Positions 45,077 to 57,189 of a stretch of DNA of 64,000 nucleotides are shown here, piece by piece. Both the position numbers and the translations under genes were made by a program. Numbering within the stretch: the stretch's first letter is position 1; the number at the start of each line of letters is the position of its first letter. This DNA is from Halorhodospira abdelmalekii (GTDB taxonomy: Bacteria > Pseudomonadota > Gammaproteobacteria > Nitrococcales > Halorhodospiraceae), in assembly GCF_016583625.1 (NCBI RefSeq), contig NZ_NRRN01000002.1:1-64000 (forward strand), given 5' to 3'. Below the pieces are notes generated by a model. It was not told the origin of the DNA and made no database searches. It worked only from the letters and a program-made list of their open reading frames with translations.

Positions 45077-48004
45077 GTGCTGGTGAGTACGGTGAACTTG
45101 ATTGGCAATTCTGGGGTGCAGTTCGTGGATCTGCGGGCGAACTTTGGCGACGGTTCGCCGGCTTTGAGGGTCAAGCAGAACTTCTGTGAGCTGGAGTACG
45201 ACGACAGCGTTGAGCTGGTCTTTGCGGCTCTGGCGGAAGAAGGGGATCACTATGTCGATGCCACCTCTGGGGAGGAGCTCATTGATCCCAAGACTGGACA
45301 GCGTTTGCGGGAAGATCGCATCGAGACCGCTTCGGCCCGTCGTGCGTTGGAGTGTTTCGAGGGGTTCTGGTTGCCGGTGCCGTATTTCCGGCGCAACATG
45401 TCCCGGGAGGGGGGCGACTTCGAAGAAGGCCCTCTGACCTGGGCCCGGTTGATCTTCCAGCCGCTGCGTCAGCCGGTGGAGGGAGCGACCCACTCCATCG
45501 TCCTGGCGCTCGATACCTCCTACGTGGAGCAACCCACTGACAGCTACGCAACCCCCTTGCGGGACGATCTGATTCAGTCGTCCTTCGGCCTGGCGGCCGA
45601 TTTGGATGCCAGCATGGGTTTTCTGTCCGAACCCTGGGTGATGCAGTGGGTTCAGTCCTGTTACGAGCAGCGCAAGGATCGTCTGGGCAGTGGTGCCCTG
45701 GACGAGAGTCATCTGCCGCACTTGGCCTACTACGCCACGTTGCTCCAGGTTCTGAACCAGAGCACTGAGTTTCCGTCCATCCGGTTGCACGACGACGAGT
45801 ACCACATGGATGTGGACCTGATTCTCGACGTGGGCAACTCGCGCAGCTGTGGGATTCTGGTACAGAGCGAAGGGGATGAGCCGGTGACGTTCAATGTCAA
45901 CTCGGCCCGGCTGCGGATTCGGGATCTTTCGATTCCGGATGTCATCCACGAAGACGCTTTCCCGATGCGAGTCGAATTCATCAAGGCGGCGTTTGGCCCC
46001 GAGGAGGCCACCAGTATCAGCGATCGCCCCAACGCCTTTGATTGGCCCAGTCCGGTGCGGATCGGTTACGAGGCAATTCGCCGCTCTGTGATCAGCGGTC
46101 GACCGGAGTACCCCTCCGGCATGTCGAGCCCCAAGCGCTACCTATGGGACGACGAGCCGCGTGATCGGGACGAGGCGTGGCGCTTCAATGACGGGGTGGC
46201 GGAGGTGCCCAAGCCGGCACTCAACCAGTTCACTACGCAGTTCACTCAGGAGGGCATATACCTCGGCGAAGACGAAACTGGCGCCCGGACCCCGGCGTTG
46301 ACGCCGTGCTTTTCCCGGGGGTCGACCATGACATTCGTCTTTGCCGAACTCCTGTTACACGCCATTAGCCAGATCAATAGCCCCTCCTTCCGCGAACACC
46401 ACGGCAAGGAGACGCGGCGGCGACGCCTCAACCGCATCGTGGTGACCTGCCCTACCAACATGCTCGAAAAGGAGAAGCAGGAGCTGCGGCGTCACGCTTG
46501 GCGGGCCGCGGATGCGCTGAGAAACCACTTCAACGGGCGGCCGCCTTTCGATGGCGAGATTACGGTCATCCCTGAGCCAGACGAGGTGACTAAACCGCTG
46601 GAGCGCCGCCAGGAGTGGGATTATGACGAGGCCACTTGCTGTCAGATGGTCTTTGTCTACGGTGAGGTGCTCAGCCGTTTCAACGGGGACATGAACCGGT
46701 TCGCCAGGACGTATGGCAAGCCGCGCGGTGGTTCTAGCGAGCCCAGCGTGAGGATCGCCAGTGTCGACATCGGTGGCGGGACCACTGACGTGATGGTCTG
46801 CACCTACGAGCACGAGACTGCGGTGGCCAACGCCATGGTCAAGCCCCGTCCGGAGTTCTGGGAGGGCTTCAGCCTAGCCGGCGACGATATCGCCAAGCGG
46901 GTCATCGAGCGGTGTGTACTGCCCCCGATCGCGGAGCGGGCGCGTGAACTGGGGTGCCACGACCAGACCATGGCCATGAGTACACTCTTCGGCGAGGACT
47001 TCGGCGGCCAGTCGGCATCCGAGCGCCAGCACCGCCGCGCCTTCGCGAACCAGGTGGCGATGCCGATCGCACTGGCGATGATCCGGCACGCCGTTGAGCG
47101 CCGGCCGATGGAGAGTCGGCCGTACCGCTGGTTCTTCGAGAATCATCCGGCGCCGCAGCCGGGCGTCGAGGCCTACGTCGAAGAAAAGATGCGGTCGATG
47201 GGCGCGGAGGGCTTTCGGCTCGCAGATGTGCAATGGACGCTGGATTACCGCGAGGTGGAGTGGGCCGTCCAGCAGGTGATGCAGCGCCGTATCGTCGCTC
47301 TCTGCAACATCCTGGCCCAGTTCGACTGCGACCTGTTGCTGCTGGCTGGTCAGCCCACCATGCTGCCCATCGTTCGCGACCTGTTCGTCTCCTGCCTGCC
47401 GGTGACGCCGGATCGCATCATTAACCTAGGCCGCTATCGCATTGGCAACTGGTATCCCTTCTCCGACGCCAGGGGGACCATCAAAGATCCTAAGACCTGT
47501 GTCTCGGCCGGGGCGGCCGTGGCACTTATGGCCGGAACCTCGGGGCGCCTGGAGGGGTTCCGGCTGGATACCTCTGAGTTGCGCGAGGGGATCTACTCCA
47601 CCGCGGCCTACGTGGGGACGTTCGATACCCAGCAGCTGATACTGAAGGATCAGCTGTTGACGCCGCATGACGGGGGCGATGAGGGGACGTTGGCCTTCAG
47701 CGGGGATATCTTCCTCGGTTTTCGGCAGTTGCCGACCGACAGCTGGATCGCCGCACCCATGTACCGTCTCGCTTTCGCGCCCAACGAGGCGGAGCGTCTG
47801 CGCAACCGGATTCCGCTTCAGGTGACGTTGCGACGACCGTCCGATCGACCGGAGCGCCGGGAGGTCCTCAGAGTAGCGGGGGTGGAGGACCGCGAGGGCC
47901 AAAGCGTGTCGACAGGTTCGTTGGTCCTGAAGCCGCAGTCGATGGTGACGGAAGGTGGCCATTGGCAGGATACCGGAACGTTCTTTGTGGCGAAGTTCCA
48001 GTAA
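45077..48004 (+). CDS. srfB: SrfB-family protein, actin/Hsp70-fold ATPase
   Basis: The 975-residue protein matches the SrfB (virulence factor SrfB) family in length and order. It carries Hsp70/actin ATPase motifs: phosphate-1 LILDVGNSRSCGILVQ (about 248-263), phosphate-2 SVDIGGGTTDVMVCTYE (about 561-577) and an adenosine segment LLLLAGQPTMLPIVRDLF (about 753). ASKHA folds couple ATP hydrolysis to conformational change or assembly. No signal peptide is present, so it is cytoplasmic. Start is GTG 45077, or GTG 45083, which has the better spacing from GGGGGG. SrfB function is not established; it always travels with SrfC, as here. Confidence 0.85.
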   Translation: MLVSTVNLIGNSGVQFVDLRANFGDGSPALRVKQNFCELEYDDSVELVFAALAEEGDHYVDATSGEELIDPKTGQRLREDRIETASARRALECFEGFWLPVPYFRRNMSREGGDFEEGPLTWARLIFQPLRQPVEGATHSIVLALDTSYVEQPTDSYATPLRDDLIQSSFGLAADLDASMGFLSEPWVMQWVQSCYEQRKDRLGSGALDESHLPHLAYYATLLQVLNQSTEFPSIRLHDDEYHMDVDLILDVGNSRSCGILVQSEGDEPVTFNVNSARLRIRDLSIPDVIHEDAFPMRVEFIKAAFGPEEATSISDRPNAFDWPSPVRIGYEAIRRSVISGRPEYPSGMSSPKRYLWDDEPRDRDEAWRFNDGVAEVPKPALNQFTTQFTQEGIYLGEDETGARTPALTPCFSRGSTMTFVFAELLLHAISQINSPSFREHHGKETRRRRLNRIVVTCPTNMLEKEKQELRRHAWRAADALRNHFNGRPPFDGEITVIPEPDEVTKPLERRQEWDYDEATCCQMVFVYGEVLSRFNGDMNRFARTYGKPRGGSSEPSVRIASVDIGGGTTDVMVCTYEHETAVANAMVKPRPEFWEGFSLAGDDIAKRVIERCVLPPIAERARELGCHDQTMAMSTLFGEDFGGQSASERQHRRAFANQVAMPIALAMIRHAVERRPMESRPYRWFFENHPAPQPGVEAYVEEKMRSMGAEGFRLADVQWTLDYREVEWAVQQVMQRRIVALCNILAQFDCDLLLLAGQPTMLPIVRDLFVSCLPVTPDRIINLGRYRIGNWYPFSDARGTIKDPKTCVSAGAAVALMAGTSGRLEGFRLDTSELREGIYSTAAYVGTFDTQQLILKDQLLTPHDGGDEGTLAFSGDIFLGFRQLPTDSWIAAPMYRLAFAPNEAERLRNRIPLQVTLRRPSDRPERREVLRVAGVEDREGQSVSTGSLVLKPQSMVTEGGHWQDTGTFFVAKFQ

Positions 48005-48017
48005 AGGGGTATCGGAC

Positions 48018-49082
48018 GTGAAAGGGCGTAAGAGCATTCGGACATCCATACCGAGTGGTGACGACCAAGCCGCACCGGGAGAGAAGGCGAAATCACGCCG
48101 GATCACGCAGCGGGTTGGGTCAGGTTCACCCGGTGAGTCGGATCAGGAGGCAGCCGGCACTGCGTCGACTGCGCCGTCGTGGCCACCGACGAGCAAGCCT
48201 ACAGCTCAACCGGAGCCGGTCACAGATCCGGACCCGGTCTATACCGCGGAACTGCTGTTGCAGATCGTCGGTGATGCGGCCGTGGCGCCGCTTGCGGAAA
48301 ATCCTCGCTTGCATGTCCCGACACCGGAGAACGCCTCGGAGCCTGAGGAGGGGGAAGACGTACTTCCGCCTACTCAGCGGTGGTTGGCGGATGTGATGCG
48401 CGCGTTTATGACGCGTGACGCCCTTGCGCGTCTGCAGGAGGGGGTGCAGGCGGCACAGGCGGAGCCGCAGCGGTTGCAAGCGGAACTGGAGCAGTGGCGC
48501 TCCGCATGGGATGAACGGGAGGCGTCTTACCGGGAAGAGCTTCAGCGCCTGGAGGGTGAAATCTCCGAGGCCAACGTGCAGCACAAGCGACTTCGAGAGC
48601 AGCTGCAGAGGGCCGTACCGGTGAGGGATCTTGTCGAGCAGGTGTTCGACGATCGGGGGGCGGAGCGCGAGGTTCGGGATATGCTCCTGGAAGCACTAGA
48701 GGAGCCGTCCGAAGCGTTGGGTCCATTCGTCGGCGCGGTCTGTGTCGGCTGGGCGGAGGCGCGTGAGGCGCTGCGCAGCGAGGAAAAGGACGAGGAGCGG
48801 CGATTGGAGGACGCGACGCAAGCGCTGAAGCGGTTCATGGGGCGCTTGTCGGGGCTCTATATCCCCGAGCGACGCGAGGTGCTGAAACGAATCGGCAGGG
48901 CGGTAAGCGTAGGCTTCGAGGAGTATGACTTTGTCTCGCCGGAAGATTGGCGGCACGTCGACCCCGCCGTTCACAACGCGACCGGCGTTGGGGGGCAGAA
49001 CGTCAAGGAGGGGGCGGGGTTTGTCGTGCAACGCCGAAGCAGCGGCCAGACCGTGATCTATGCGGACATCGTTGCGGAATGA
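48018..49082 (+). CDS. Coiled-coil protein between srfB and srfC
   Basis: The 354-residue soluble protein starts at GTG 48018, 13 bp after the srfB stop, with AAAGGGG before it. Residues 1-75 are disordered and basic. About 130-200 is a coiled coil (AEPQRLQAELEQWRSAWDER, REELQRLEGEISEANVQHKR). The C-terminal 140 residues are helical with VPVRDLVEQVFDDRGAERE and end GQNVKEGAGFVVQRRSSG. This resembles the GrpE-like arrangement of a long helix plus head, which would suit a partner of the Hsp70-fold SrfB, but that comparison is only by eye. I do not recognise a named family. Confidence 0.6.
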   Translation: MKGRKSIRTSIPSGDDQAAPGEKAKSRRITQRVGSGSPGESDQEAAGTASTAPSWPPTSKPTAQPEPVTDPDPVYTAELLLQIVGDAAVAPLAENPRLHVPTPENASEPEEGEDVLPPTQRWLADVMRAFMTRDALARLQEGVQAAQAEPQRLQAELEQWRSAWDEREASYREELQRLEGEISEANVQHKRLREQLQRAVPVRDLVEQVFDDRGAEREVRDMLLEALEEPSEALGPFVGAVCVGWAEAREALRSEEKDEERRLEDATQALKRFMGRLSGLYIPERREVLKRIGRAVSVGFEEYDFVSPEDWRHVDPAVHNATGVGGQNVKEGAGFVVQRRSSGQTVIYADIVAE

Positions 49083-49118
49083 GCAGTAACGAAACAGGTA
49101 CTGAGGGGGCGTGGGACT

Positions 49119-51827
<2,709 letters not shown>

Positions 51828-51909
51828 GCCCAGAGGCGCTACCCTGTTACCTAGTGCTTGTGATACGAGCGCAATCTTTGCTCGGGCGATGGATTGAGGA
51901 ACCGTATAG

Positions 51910-53133
51910 ATGAGTGATTACCGGGTGGAGCTACACAATAACGACGCCGGGAATGTCGAACTCCTTGTCCAAGGGGGTGGTGCGGAGGGGGTAGAGCGCC
52001 ACAAGATCATCCTGAAGGACGAGGCCGCCCGCTTTCTATCCTCGAATGAAGTGCCTCACGGTCGGATCTGGGTCGATGTAGAACTGGACAGGGGGGGACG
52101 GATCTCTCAGCAAGAGATTGCGATTGGGCACCTGCGGCCCCCGGTACCCAAAAGAAGCAAGCGTCCTGGGGTGGGGATATCAAAGCGCCCGAAGGTTCCC
52201 GCCGGAGGCGACGGCGGAGCCGGCGGTTCAGGGAGCAAGACGGTCTACTTCGCTATCAGCCGGGGCGACGGTTTTTACGAAGCGGGGCAGTGGCTATCCG
52301 AAGGCGGTTGGGTCAAAGACCGTGTCTGGCTGGACGGTAGGGTTCAGTCCGAGCGCCGCTCGGATGGCCCGGGCGGCCCTGATGGCCCAGGGCGCCCAGA
52401 TGACCGCGGCGGCCTGGGTGGCCCGGAGCGCACAGATAACCAAGGTGGCCCGGATGGCTCAGGTGGCCCAGGTGGCTCGGATGGCCCAGGTGGCTCGGGT
52501 GGCCCAGGGCGCTCAGATAACCAGGGCGGCTTGGGTGGCTCAGGCGGCACGGGTGGTCCTGAGAATCGACGCAGCAGAGATTTGGCCAAGGTGCTGGTGG
52601 TAATCCTCTCGCTACTGGCCTTGGTCGTTGCGGTTGGCTGGCTGGTATACCAGGTGTTCTCCGTGTTCTTCGCTGAGGATGATGTTCCTTCCGGAGTTCA
52701 TGAAAAAACAGACAGTTATGTGATTTACGACAACGGAACGGTATTTGACAAGGCGAATGAAATACAGTGGACGGCCTGTTTGTTCGGTCAGGAGTGGACC
52801 GATGGCTCGTGCACCGGTTCCGCAGAGGAGCACACTTGGGAGAATGTGGAAAACGCCGCGGACGATGCGAATGGAGCAAGCCTGGCGGGGCACTCGGATT
52901 GGAGGATTCCGGAAGCTGACGAACTCAGAGCGTTTGCGGAGATGGGGCTCGGTTTCAACGAGGGAGCGGTTGTCTGGTCGGCGACCGAACAGCGAGGTAT
53001 CTCCGGCTTTGCCCATGCCTTTGAACTGGGTCAAAGGGGTGTGCAGAGGATAAGCACGGGCGAGGAGCGAGCGGTCGTCTTAATGCGCTCTCCGGAAGTC
53101 GATGATGAGGGTTGTGAGGATTGTTATCGATAG
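51910..53133 (+). CDS. One-pass protein with Gly/Pro repeats and a DUF1566 (Lcl-like) ectodomain
   Basis: A 407-residue protein, preceded by GATTGAGGAACC. Residues 1-145 are a cytoplasmic beta-rich domain of unknown type (VELHNNDAGNVELLVQGGG). Residues about 151-218 are Gly/Pro/Asp collagen-like repeats (GGPDGSGGPGGSDGPGGSGG), encoded by a 9-bp-phased repetitive tract at about 52360-52560. A membrane helix follows (about 226-249). The periplasmic part carries the DUF1566 pattern: DKANEIQWTACLFGQEW, then SLAGHSDWRIPEADELRAF. DUF1566 domains occur in surface and lectin-like proteins; ligand unknown. It is the seventh intact gene of the cluster. Confidence 0.7.
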   Translation: MSDYRVELHNNDAGNVELLVQGGGAEGVERHKIILKDEAARFLSSNEVPHGRIWVDVELDRGGRISQQEIAIGHLRPPVPKRSKRPGVGISKRPKVPAGGDGGAGGSGSKTVYFAISRGDGFYEAGQWLSEGGWVKDRVWLDGRVQSERRSDGPGGPDGPGRPDDRGGLGGPERTDNQGGPDGSGGPGGSDGPGGSGGPGRSDNQGGLGGSGGTGGPENRRSRDLAKVLVVILSLLALVVAVGWLVYQVFSVFFAEDDVPSGVHEKTDSYVIYDNGTVFDKANEIQWTACLFGQEWTDGSCTGSAEEHTWENVENAADDANGASLAGHSDWRIPEADELRAFAEMGLGFNEGAVVWSATEQRGISGFAHAFELGQRGVQRISTGEERAVVLMRSPEVDDEGCEDCYR

Positions 53134-53191
53134 GGCGGAGTCGCAGTGATTCACAGAAGATATACTGAGCTGATGCTGGGGGGTTAGGGTG

Positions 53192-54898
53192 ATGAAGGGG
53201 TACGGCAAGAGGGGTTTCGTGGCTGCCGCGGCTCTTAGTTTTGTCGGAAGCGCGGCGGCGGATAGCGCATCGCGTCAGATTCAGCATGGTGACACGCTCT
53301 CGGCGATAGCACTGGAGGAGTATGGTGCGGCGATTTTTTACCGGGACATTTACGAAGCCAACCGTGACCAGCTGCCATCACCCGATCTTCTCATGCCGGG
53401 AATGGTACTGGATATTCCCGCCGATCCGCGCGGCGATGACGAAGTAAGAGATACGGTTTTACTGGCCACCAGTGGTGAGTATCAGCCTTTCGCCGATCCG
53501 TCGCTTCAGGGCGGAGGGTTTACGGTGCGAATCGCCAAGGAGGCTCTCGAGCGTGCTGGCTACGACGTTCAGTTGAATACGCTCGACGATTGGCCTTCCG
53601 TGGAGCGAGAGGTGGAGAGCCATGAGCAGGACGCGGCGGTCCCGTACGCCATGCGGGAAACCGGATTTGTGTTCACTGATCCGGTGTACGATTTAAGTAC
53701 ACAGTTTTTTGTCATGCGGGATGGCCCACCGATCTCGGCGCATTGGGAAGAGTCGGAGCTGGACGGCCTGACTGTTTGTAAGCCGGAAGGCTATTTTACC
53801 GAAGACATTCAGCAATACTTGGACGACGGACTCTTGGATCTCGTCAGGGGTGATGCGTCGGTGGCGAGCTGCTTCGAGAAATTAGAGCGGGGTGACGCGG
53901 ACCTTTTCCCGGTGAATCCATATACCGGATGGAAGGCGCTGCACGCGAACCCCCGCTTGGACGAGAGCGATTTTGCCGAAGCGCGACGTAGCGCCGGAAG
54001 AGCGCCGATGCGGATTATGGTGGCCGAGGACCATCCACGCAGCGCGGAGATCGTTGCGGATGCCAATGAAGCGCTCGGGGTGCTTCGTAGTCGTGGAGTC
54101 ATCGATAGGAAAACCAATGACGGACTTACGACGTTTTATCGTGATGTTTTGGCGCATGTAGACCGGACCATCTTGGACGACGATACGATGGCGGGAGATG
54201 GCGATACCATCGTTCTGAGAACTGGAAACAACTATGGGCCATTCGCGGATGAGCGGTTGCCAGAAGGCGGCATGAGTTCGGAAGTGGTTCAAGTGGCATT
54301 GAACGAGGCGTTTGATGACCCGGATCTTGATATCGAACATGTGGCCTGGCCGGACGCCGAGGCGGCGGTGATCGACGGAGATGCGGATGCGGCCTACCCC
54401 TACGTGGTGGAGCGCGAGCAGTCGGGAGCCTTGTTCTCAGAGCCGTTACACAGCATGCCTGTACACCTGTTCGTGGCTGCGGATCACCATTTACAGGAGT
54501 ATCAAGGCCGTTCTGATCTCAACGGTAAGTGGACGTGTAAGCCGGATGGCTACTATCGTTCAGATATCCAAGATTTGGTCGATGCGGACCGGATCGAAGT
54601 CATTACCGCGAGCAGCGATGATCCTGTTGAATGTTTCGAAATGTTGGCGGAAGGCCATGTCGATTTTGTCAGCTTTAACCCCTTCGTGGCCGATTCCGCG
54701 ATTGAAAGGTCCCCTTACGACATGAATGATTTTCGAGATATTGGCGGTCATTACAATGTCGGATTGGGGTTGATGGTACGTGATGATGCCGATGGCAGAG
54801 AGTTTCTCGATGCCGTGAATGCGGTGCTCATCGATATGGACGATAGGGGCGATATCACCAGTATCGTGGAGCGACATATTCAGTGGTACCATGAATAG
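53192..54898 (+). CDS. Periplasmic LysM protein with two solute-binding (SBP_bac_3-like) domains
   Basis: A 568-residue protein with a signal peptide (about residues 1-24, ending GSAAA). The LysM domain (about 30-76) reads QIQHGDTLSAIALEEYGAAI and LLMPGMVLDIPAD and binds peptidoglycan. Two similar halves follow (about 90-325, 340-565): ATSGEYQPFADPSLQGGGFT against RTGNNYGPFADERLPEGGMS, and LTVCKPEGYFTEDIQQYLDD against WTCKPDGYYRSDIQDLVDAD. They look like a duplicated amino-acid-type binding domain. No permease or ATPase is adjacent, so it is likely a sensor rather than a transporter part. Start is ATG 53192; GTG 53189 is equally possible. Confidence 0.8.
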   Translation: MKGYGKRGFVAAAALSFVGSAAADSASRQIQHGDTLSAIALEEYGAAIFYRDIYEANRDQLPSPDLLMPGMVLDIPADPRGDDEVRDTVLLATSGEYQPFADPSLQGGGFTVRIAKEALERAGYDVQLNTLDDWPSVEREVESHEQDAAVPYAMRETGFVFTDPVYDLSTQFFVMRDGPPISAHWEESELDGLTVCKPEGYFTEDIQQYLDDGLLDLVRGDASVASCFEKLERGDADLFPVNPYTGWKALHANPRLDESDFAEARRSAGRAPMRIMVAEDHPRSAEIVADANEALGVLRSRGVIDRKTNDGLTTFYRDVLAHVDRTILDDDTMAGDGDTIVLRTGNNYGPFADERLPEGGMSSEVVQVALNEAFDDPDLDIEHVAWPDAEAAVIDGDADAAYPYVVEREQSGALFSEPLHSMPVHLFVAADHHLQEYQGRSDLNGKWTCKPDGYYRSDIQDLVDADRIEVITASSDDPVECFEMLAEGHVDFVSFNPFVADSAIERSPYDMNDFRDIGGHYNVGLGLMVRDDADGREFLDAVNAVLIDMDDRGDITSIVERHIQWYHE

Positions 54899-54940
54899 GT
54901 AAGCGTGGTAGCCACTTTCAAAAAAGGTCCAATTTTAAGA

Positions 54941-55393
54941 ATGAACGACAAGGCCGATAAACAAAATAAACCCCTAAAGGATCTAGTCATCGACAGCGAC
55001 TGGATTCGCACACCGCGGAACGCAATCCGCCTCGGCAACCTGAAGTCGGTGAGCGTTGATGAGGGCTACGAGTACATCTTCGAGGCCGTCGATGGTTGGC
55101 GCCGGATCGCCCTCTATCTGATCTTGATCCTGCTCTTTATCGCCTCACCGGTCTCGATTGCCTACCTTCACGAGAACTTTGCGCTGGCGATCTTTGTCGG
55201 TATTTTGACTCCGCTGTTGGGGTTGGCGCTGCTGGTCAGCTTCCGCTTCTTGCCGCGCTATTGCCGGACCTTGGAGATTCGCACCAAGGGCGGCATGATC
55301 GACCGGTCGGTGTGGCGCCGTGGTCGGCGCAAGGAGGGTAAGCGTGACGAGTTGGAGGAGGCCGCTGAGATCCTGCGCGCCCGCATTAAGTAG
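54941..55393 (+). CDS. Two-helix membrane protein of unknown function
   Basis: The 150-residue protein has a polar N-terminus (LVIDSDWIRTPRNAIRLGNL, then SVDEGYEYIFEAVDGWRRIA). Two membrane helices follow (about 58-77 and 83-103), then a basic C-terminal tail with SFRFLPRYCRTLEIRTKGGM. Start ATG 54941 lacks a strong ribosome-binding site; an in-frame upstream start at 54905 is possible. It follows the LysM gene by 42 bp, so it may belong to the same transcript, but its GC content and style fit the surrounding housekeeping DNA. I do not recognise the family. Confidence 0.6.
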   Translation: MNDKADKQNKPLKDLVIDSDWIRTPRNAIRLGNLKSVSVDEGYEYIFEAVDGWRRIALYLILILLFIASPVSIAYLHENFALAIFVGILTPLLGLALLVSFRFLPRYCRTLEIRTKGGMIDRSVWRRGRRKEGKRDELEEAAEILRARIK

Positions 55394-55530
55394 CCGCATT
55401 AGTAGGTTTAGCGATAGCTAGGTAGCGATAGCGTCTCTCTGTTTCCTCAGTCTCCTCCTCTGGGTGCCGAGAAGAAGCCCCTGGGCACCCCGGAAAAGCT
55501 CGGACAAGCGCGAAAAAGACCGAAAAGAGC

Positions 55531-55562
55531 GAGCCCCCGTCAACCTAGGTTGGCGGGGGCTC
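55531..55562 (+). terminator. Strong GC-rich terminator-like hairpin
   Basis: GAGCCCCCGTCAACC (55531-55545) and GGTTGGCGGGGGCTC (55548-55562) form a 15-bp stem with one G-T pair, followed by TTCCTTGGGCTCTTCCTT. It lies between the 54941 gene and convergent htpX and probably ends both transcripts. Confidence 0.75.
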
Positions 55563-55651
55563 TTCCTTGGGCTCTTCCTTGGTGTCGCTGCTTGGCGCTC
55601 AGGCGCCAGGAGGAGGCGCCTGGGGTGCGGGGCGGCGCTCAAGCGAGCGCT

Positions 55652-56557
55652 TTAAGCGGCCCGGCGCAGCGCCTCGATCCGCTCATCGAGCGGCGGGTGC
55701 GACATGAAGAGGCGCCCGAGCGCGCTGCCACCGCTGCGAATCCCGAAGGCCCGCATGGAGGAGGGCATCTCGGTCGGTGCCTCTTGCATCGCCTTGAGCC
55801 GCTGCAGCGCGCTGATCATCGCCTCGCGGTTGGTGAGCGATGCGCCGCCTTGATCGGCACGGAATTCGCGCTGGCGCGAGAACCACATGACAATCGTCGA
55901 GGCGAGGATGGCGAAGATGATCTCGGCGATGATCGAGGTGACGAAGTAGCCGATCCCGTAGCCATCTTCGTTGCCGAAGACGTGGCGATCGACCATCACG
56001 CCGACCACTCGCGCCAAGGCGATGACGAAGGTGTTGACCACGCCTTGGATCAGGGCGAGGGTGACCATATCGCCGTTGGCGACGTGGCTGACCTCGTGGC
56101 CGAGGACCGCCTCGACCTCTTCATCGGTCATGCTCTGCAGCAAGCCCGTGCTGACGGCGACCAGCGCCTTGTTGCGGCGGGCGCCGGTGGCAAAGGCGTT
56201 GGGCTCGGGAGAGTCGAAGACGCCGATCTCCGGCTCACCGATGCCCTTGCGCTTGGCCTGCTGTTTGACGAGGCGCACCACCCGCTCTAGCTTCGGATCG
56301 AGCCCGCCGACCGGTCCGCTATCGGGATGACTGATGATCTGCACCCCCATCGCCTTCTTGGCCATCCACTTCGAGAGGGCGAGCGAGATGAACGAGCCCC
56401 CGAAGCCGAAGACGGCGGCGAAGGTGAGCAGGGCGGTGATGTTGATTTGCCCGTGCTGATCGAGGATACCGGTGAAGCCGAAGACGACGTTCAGGATGAT
56501 CCCGAGAACGACGATGATCGCTAAGTTGGTCGCTAGAAAGAGAACTACCCGCTTCAT
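55652..56557 (-). CDS. htpX: Membrane zinc metalloprotease HtpX
   Basis: HtpX degrades misfolded inner-membrane proteins. The 301-residue M48B protease has two N-terminal helices (about 5-25, 36-60), the zinc motif LGHEVSHVANGD (HExxH, about residue 143) and the third ligand region QREFRADQGGASLTNREA. Two more helices lie between (about 158-178, 190-213). The end FMSHPPLDERIEAL is characteristic. An upstream purine-rich site (GGTTCCCC on the plus strand, read as GGGGAACC) sits before ATG 56557. It is likely part of the heat-shock/envelope stress response. Confidence 0.96.
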   Translation of the reverse strand: MKRVVLFLATNLAIIVVLGIILNVVFGFTGILDQHGQINITALLTFAAVFGFGGSFISLALSKWMAKKAMGVQIISHPDSGPVGGLDPKLERVVRLVKQQAKRKGIGEPEIGVFDSPEPNAFATGARRNKALVAVSTGLLQSMTDEEVEAVLGHEVSHVANGDMVTLALIQGVVNTFVIALARVVGVMVDRHVFGNEDGYGIGYFVTSIIAEIIFAILASTIVMWFSRQREFRADQGGASLTNREAMISALQRLKAMQEAPTEMPSSMRAFGIRSGGSALGRLFMSHPPLDERIEALRRAA

Positions 56558-56723
56558 AGGGGAACCTCCGCTGGCTGAAAGAGTTGGGAGCCTCGAAAAA
56601 CCACTGTGTTCATTGTCAAAGTCAAAGGCGCAGCCGGTCGAGCGCCGAGTCTTTCGAGATGCCCAGCAGCCGTTGTTGCCGCAGCGGCCCTGAACAACGC
56701 CTGGTCAGCTATACCTCGGCTAG

Positions 56724-57164
56724 TCACAACTGGCCGTCGCTGAACAGCGTTACGGGGTCGAGTACGCTCACCCCCCGGGCCGCCAATGTCGCGATCGCCG
56801 CATCGGTATCATCGAAGCGCATGATCAAGACCGCCTTCTCGGTGCGCCGTAAAGTAAAGGCGTACATGTATTCGACATTGTGGCCACCGCTCTCAAGCAT
56901 CCCGAGCACCTGGGCCAGCCCTCCTGTCTCGTCGCTGACCTCAAGGGCTACGACCTCGTCGACGCGAACGGCGCAACCGGCCGCTTCCAAAACCTCGCGC
57001 GCGCGCTCCCACTCCGAGACGATCAGGCGCAGAATGCCAAACCGCTCGGCATCGGCGAGGCTAAGCGTGCGAATGTTGATCCCCGTCTGCGCAAGGACCT
57101 CACACGGATGTTTGAGGTGAGATGGGCGATTTTCAAGGAATAGCGACAGTTGCTGAATCTTCAT
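56724..57164 (-). CDS. Tandem ACT-domain protein of the aryl-acetate operon
   Basis: A 146-residue protein with two ACT domains: KIQQLSLFLENRPSHLKHPC with TGINIRTLSLADAERFGILR, and ALEVSDETGGLAQVLGMLES with HNVEYMYAFTLRRTEKAVLI. ACT domains bind small amino-acid-type ligands. Proteins of this kind follow paaK and ior genes in many prokaryotes and probably sense an aromatic amino or keto acid. It starts at ATG 57164, 25 bp after the paaK stop. The upstream in-frame extension to 57209 is not family-like. Confidence 0.9.
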   Translation of the reverse strand: MKIQQLSLFLENRPSHLKHPCEVLAQTGINIRTLSLADAERFGILRLIVSEWERAREVLEAAGCAVRVDEVVALEVSDETGGLAQVLGMLESGGHNVEYMYAFTLRRTEKAVLIMRFDDTDAAIATLAARGVSVLDPVTLFSDGQL

Positions 57165-57189
57165 CGGTGTAAACCCCCTCTCGATCGCA

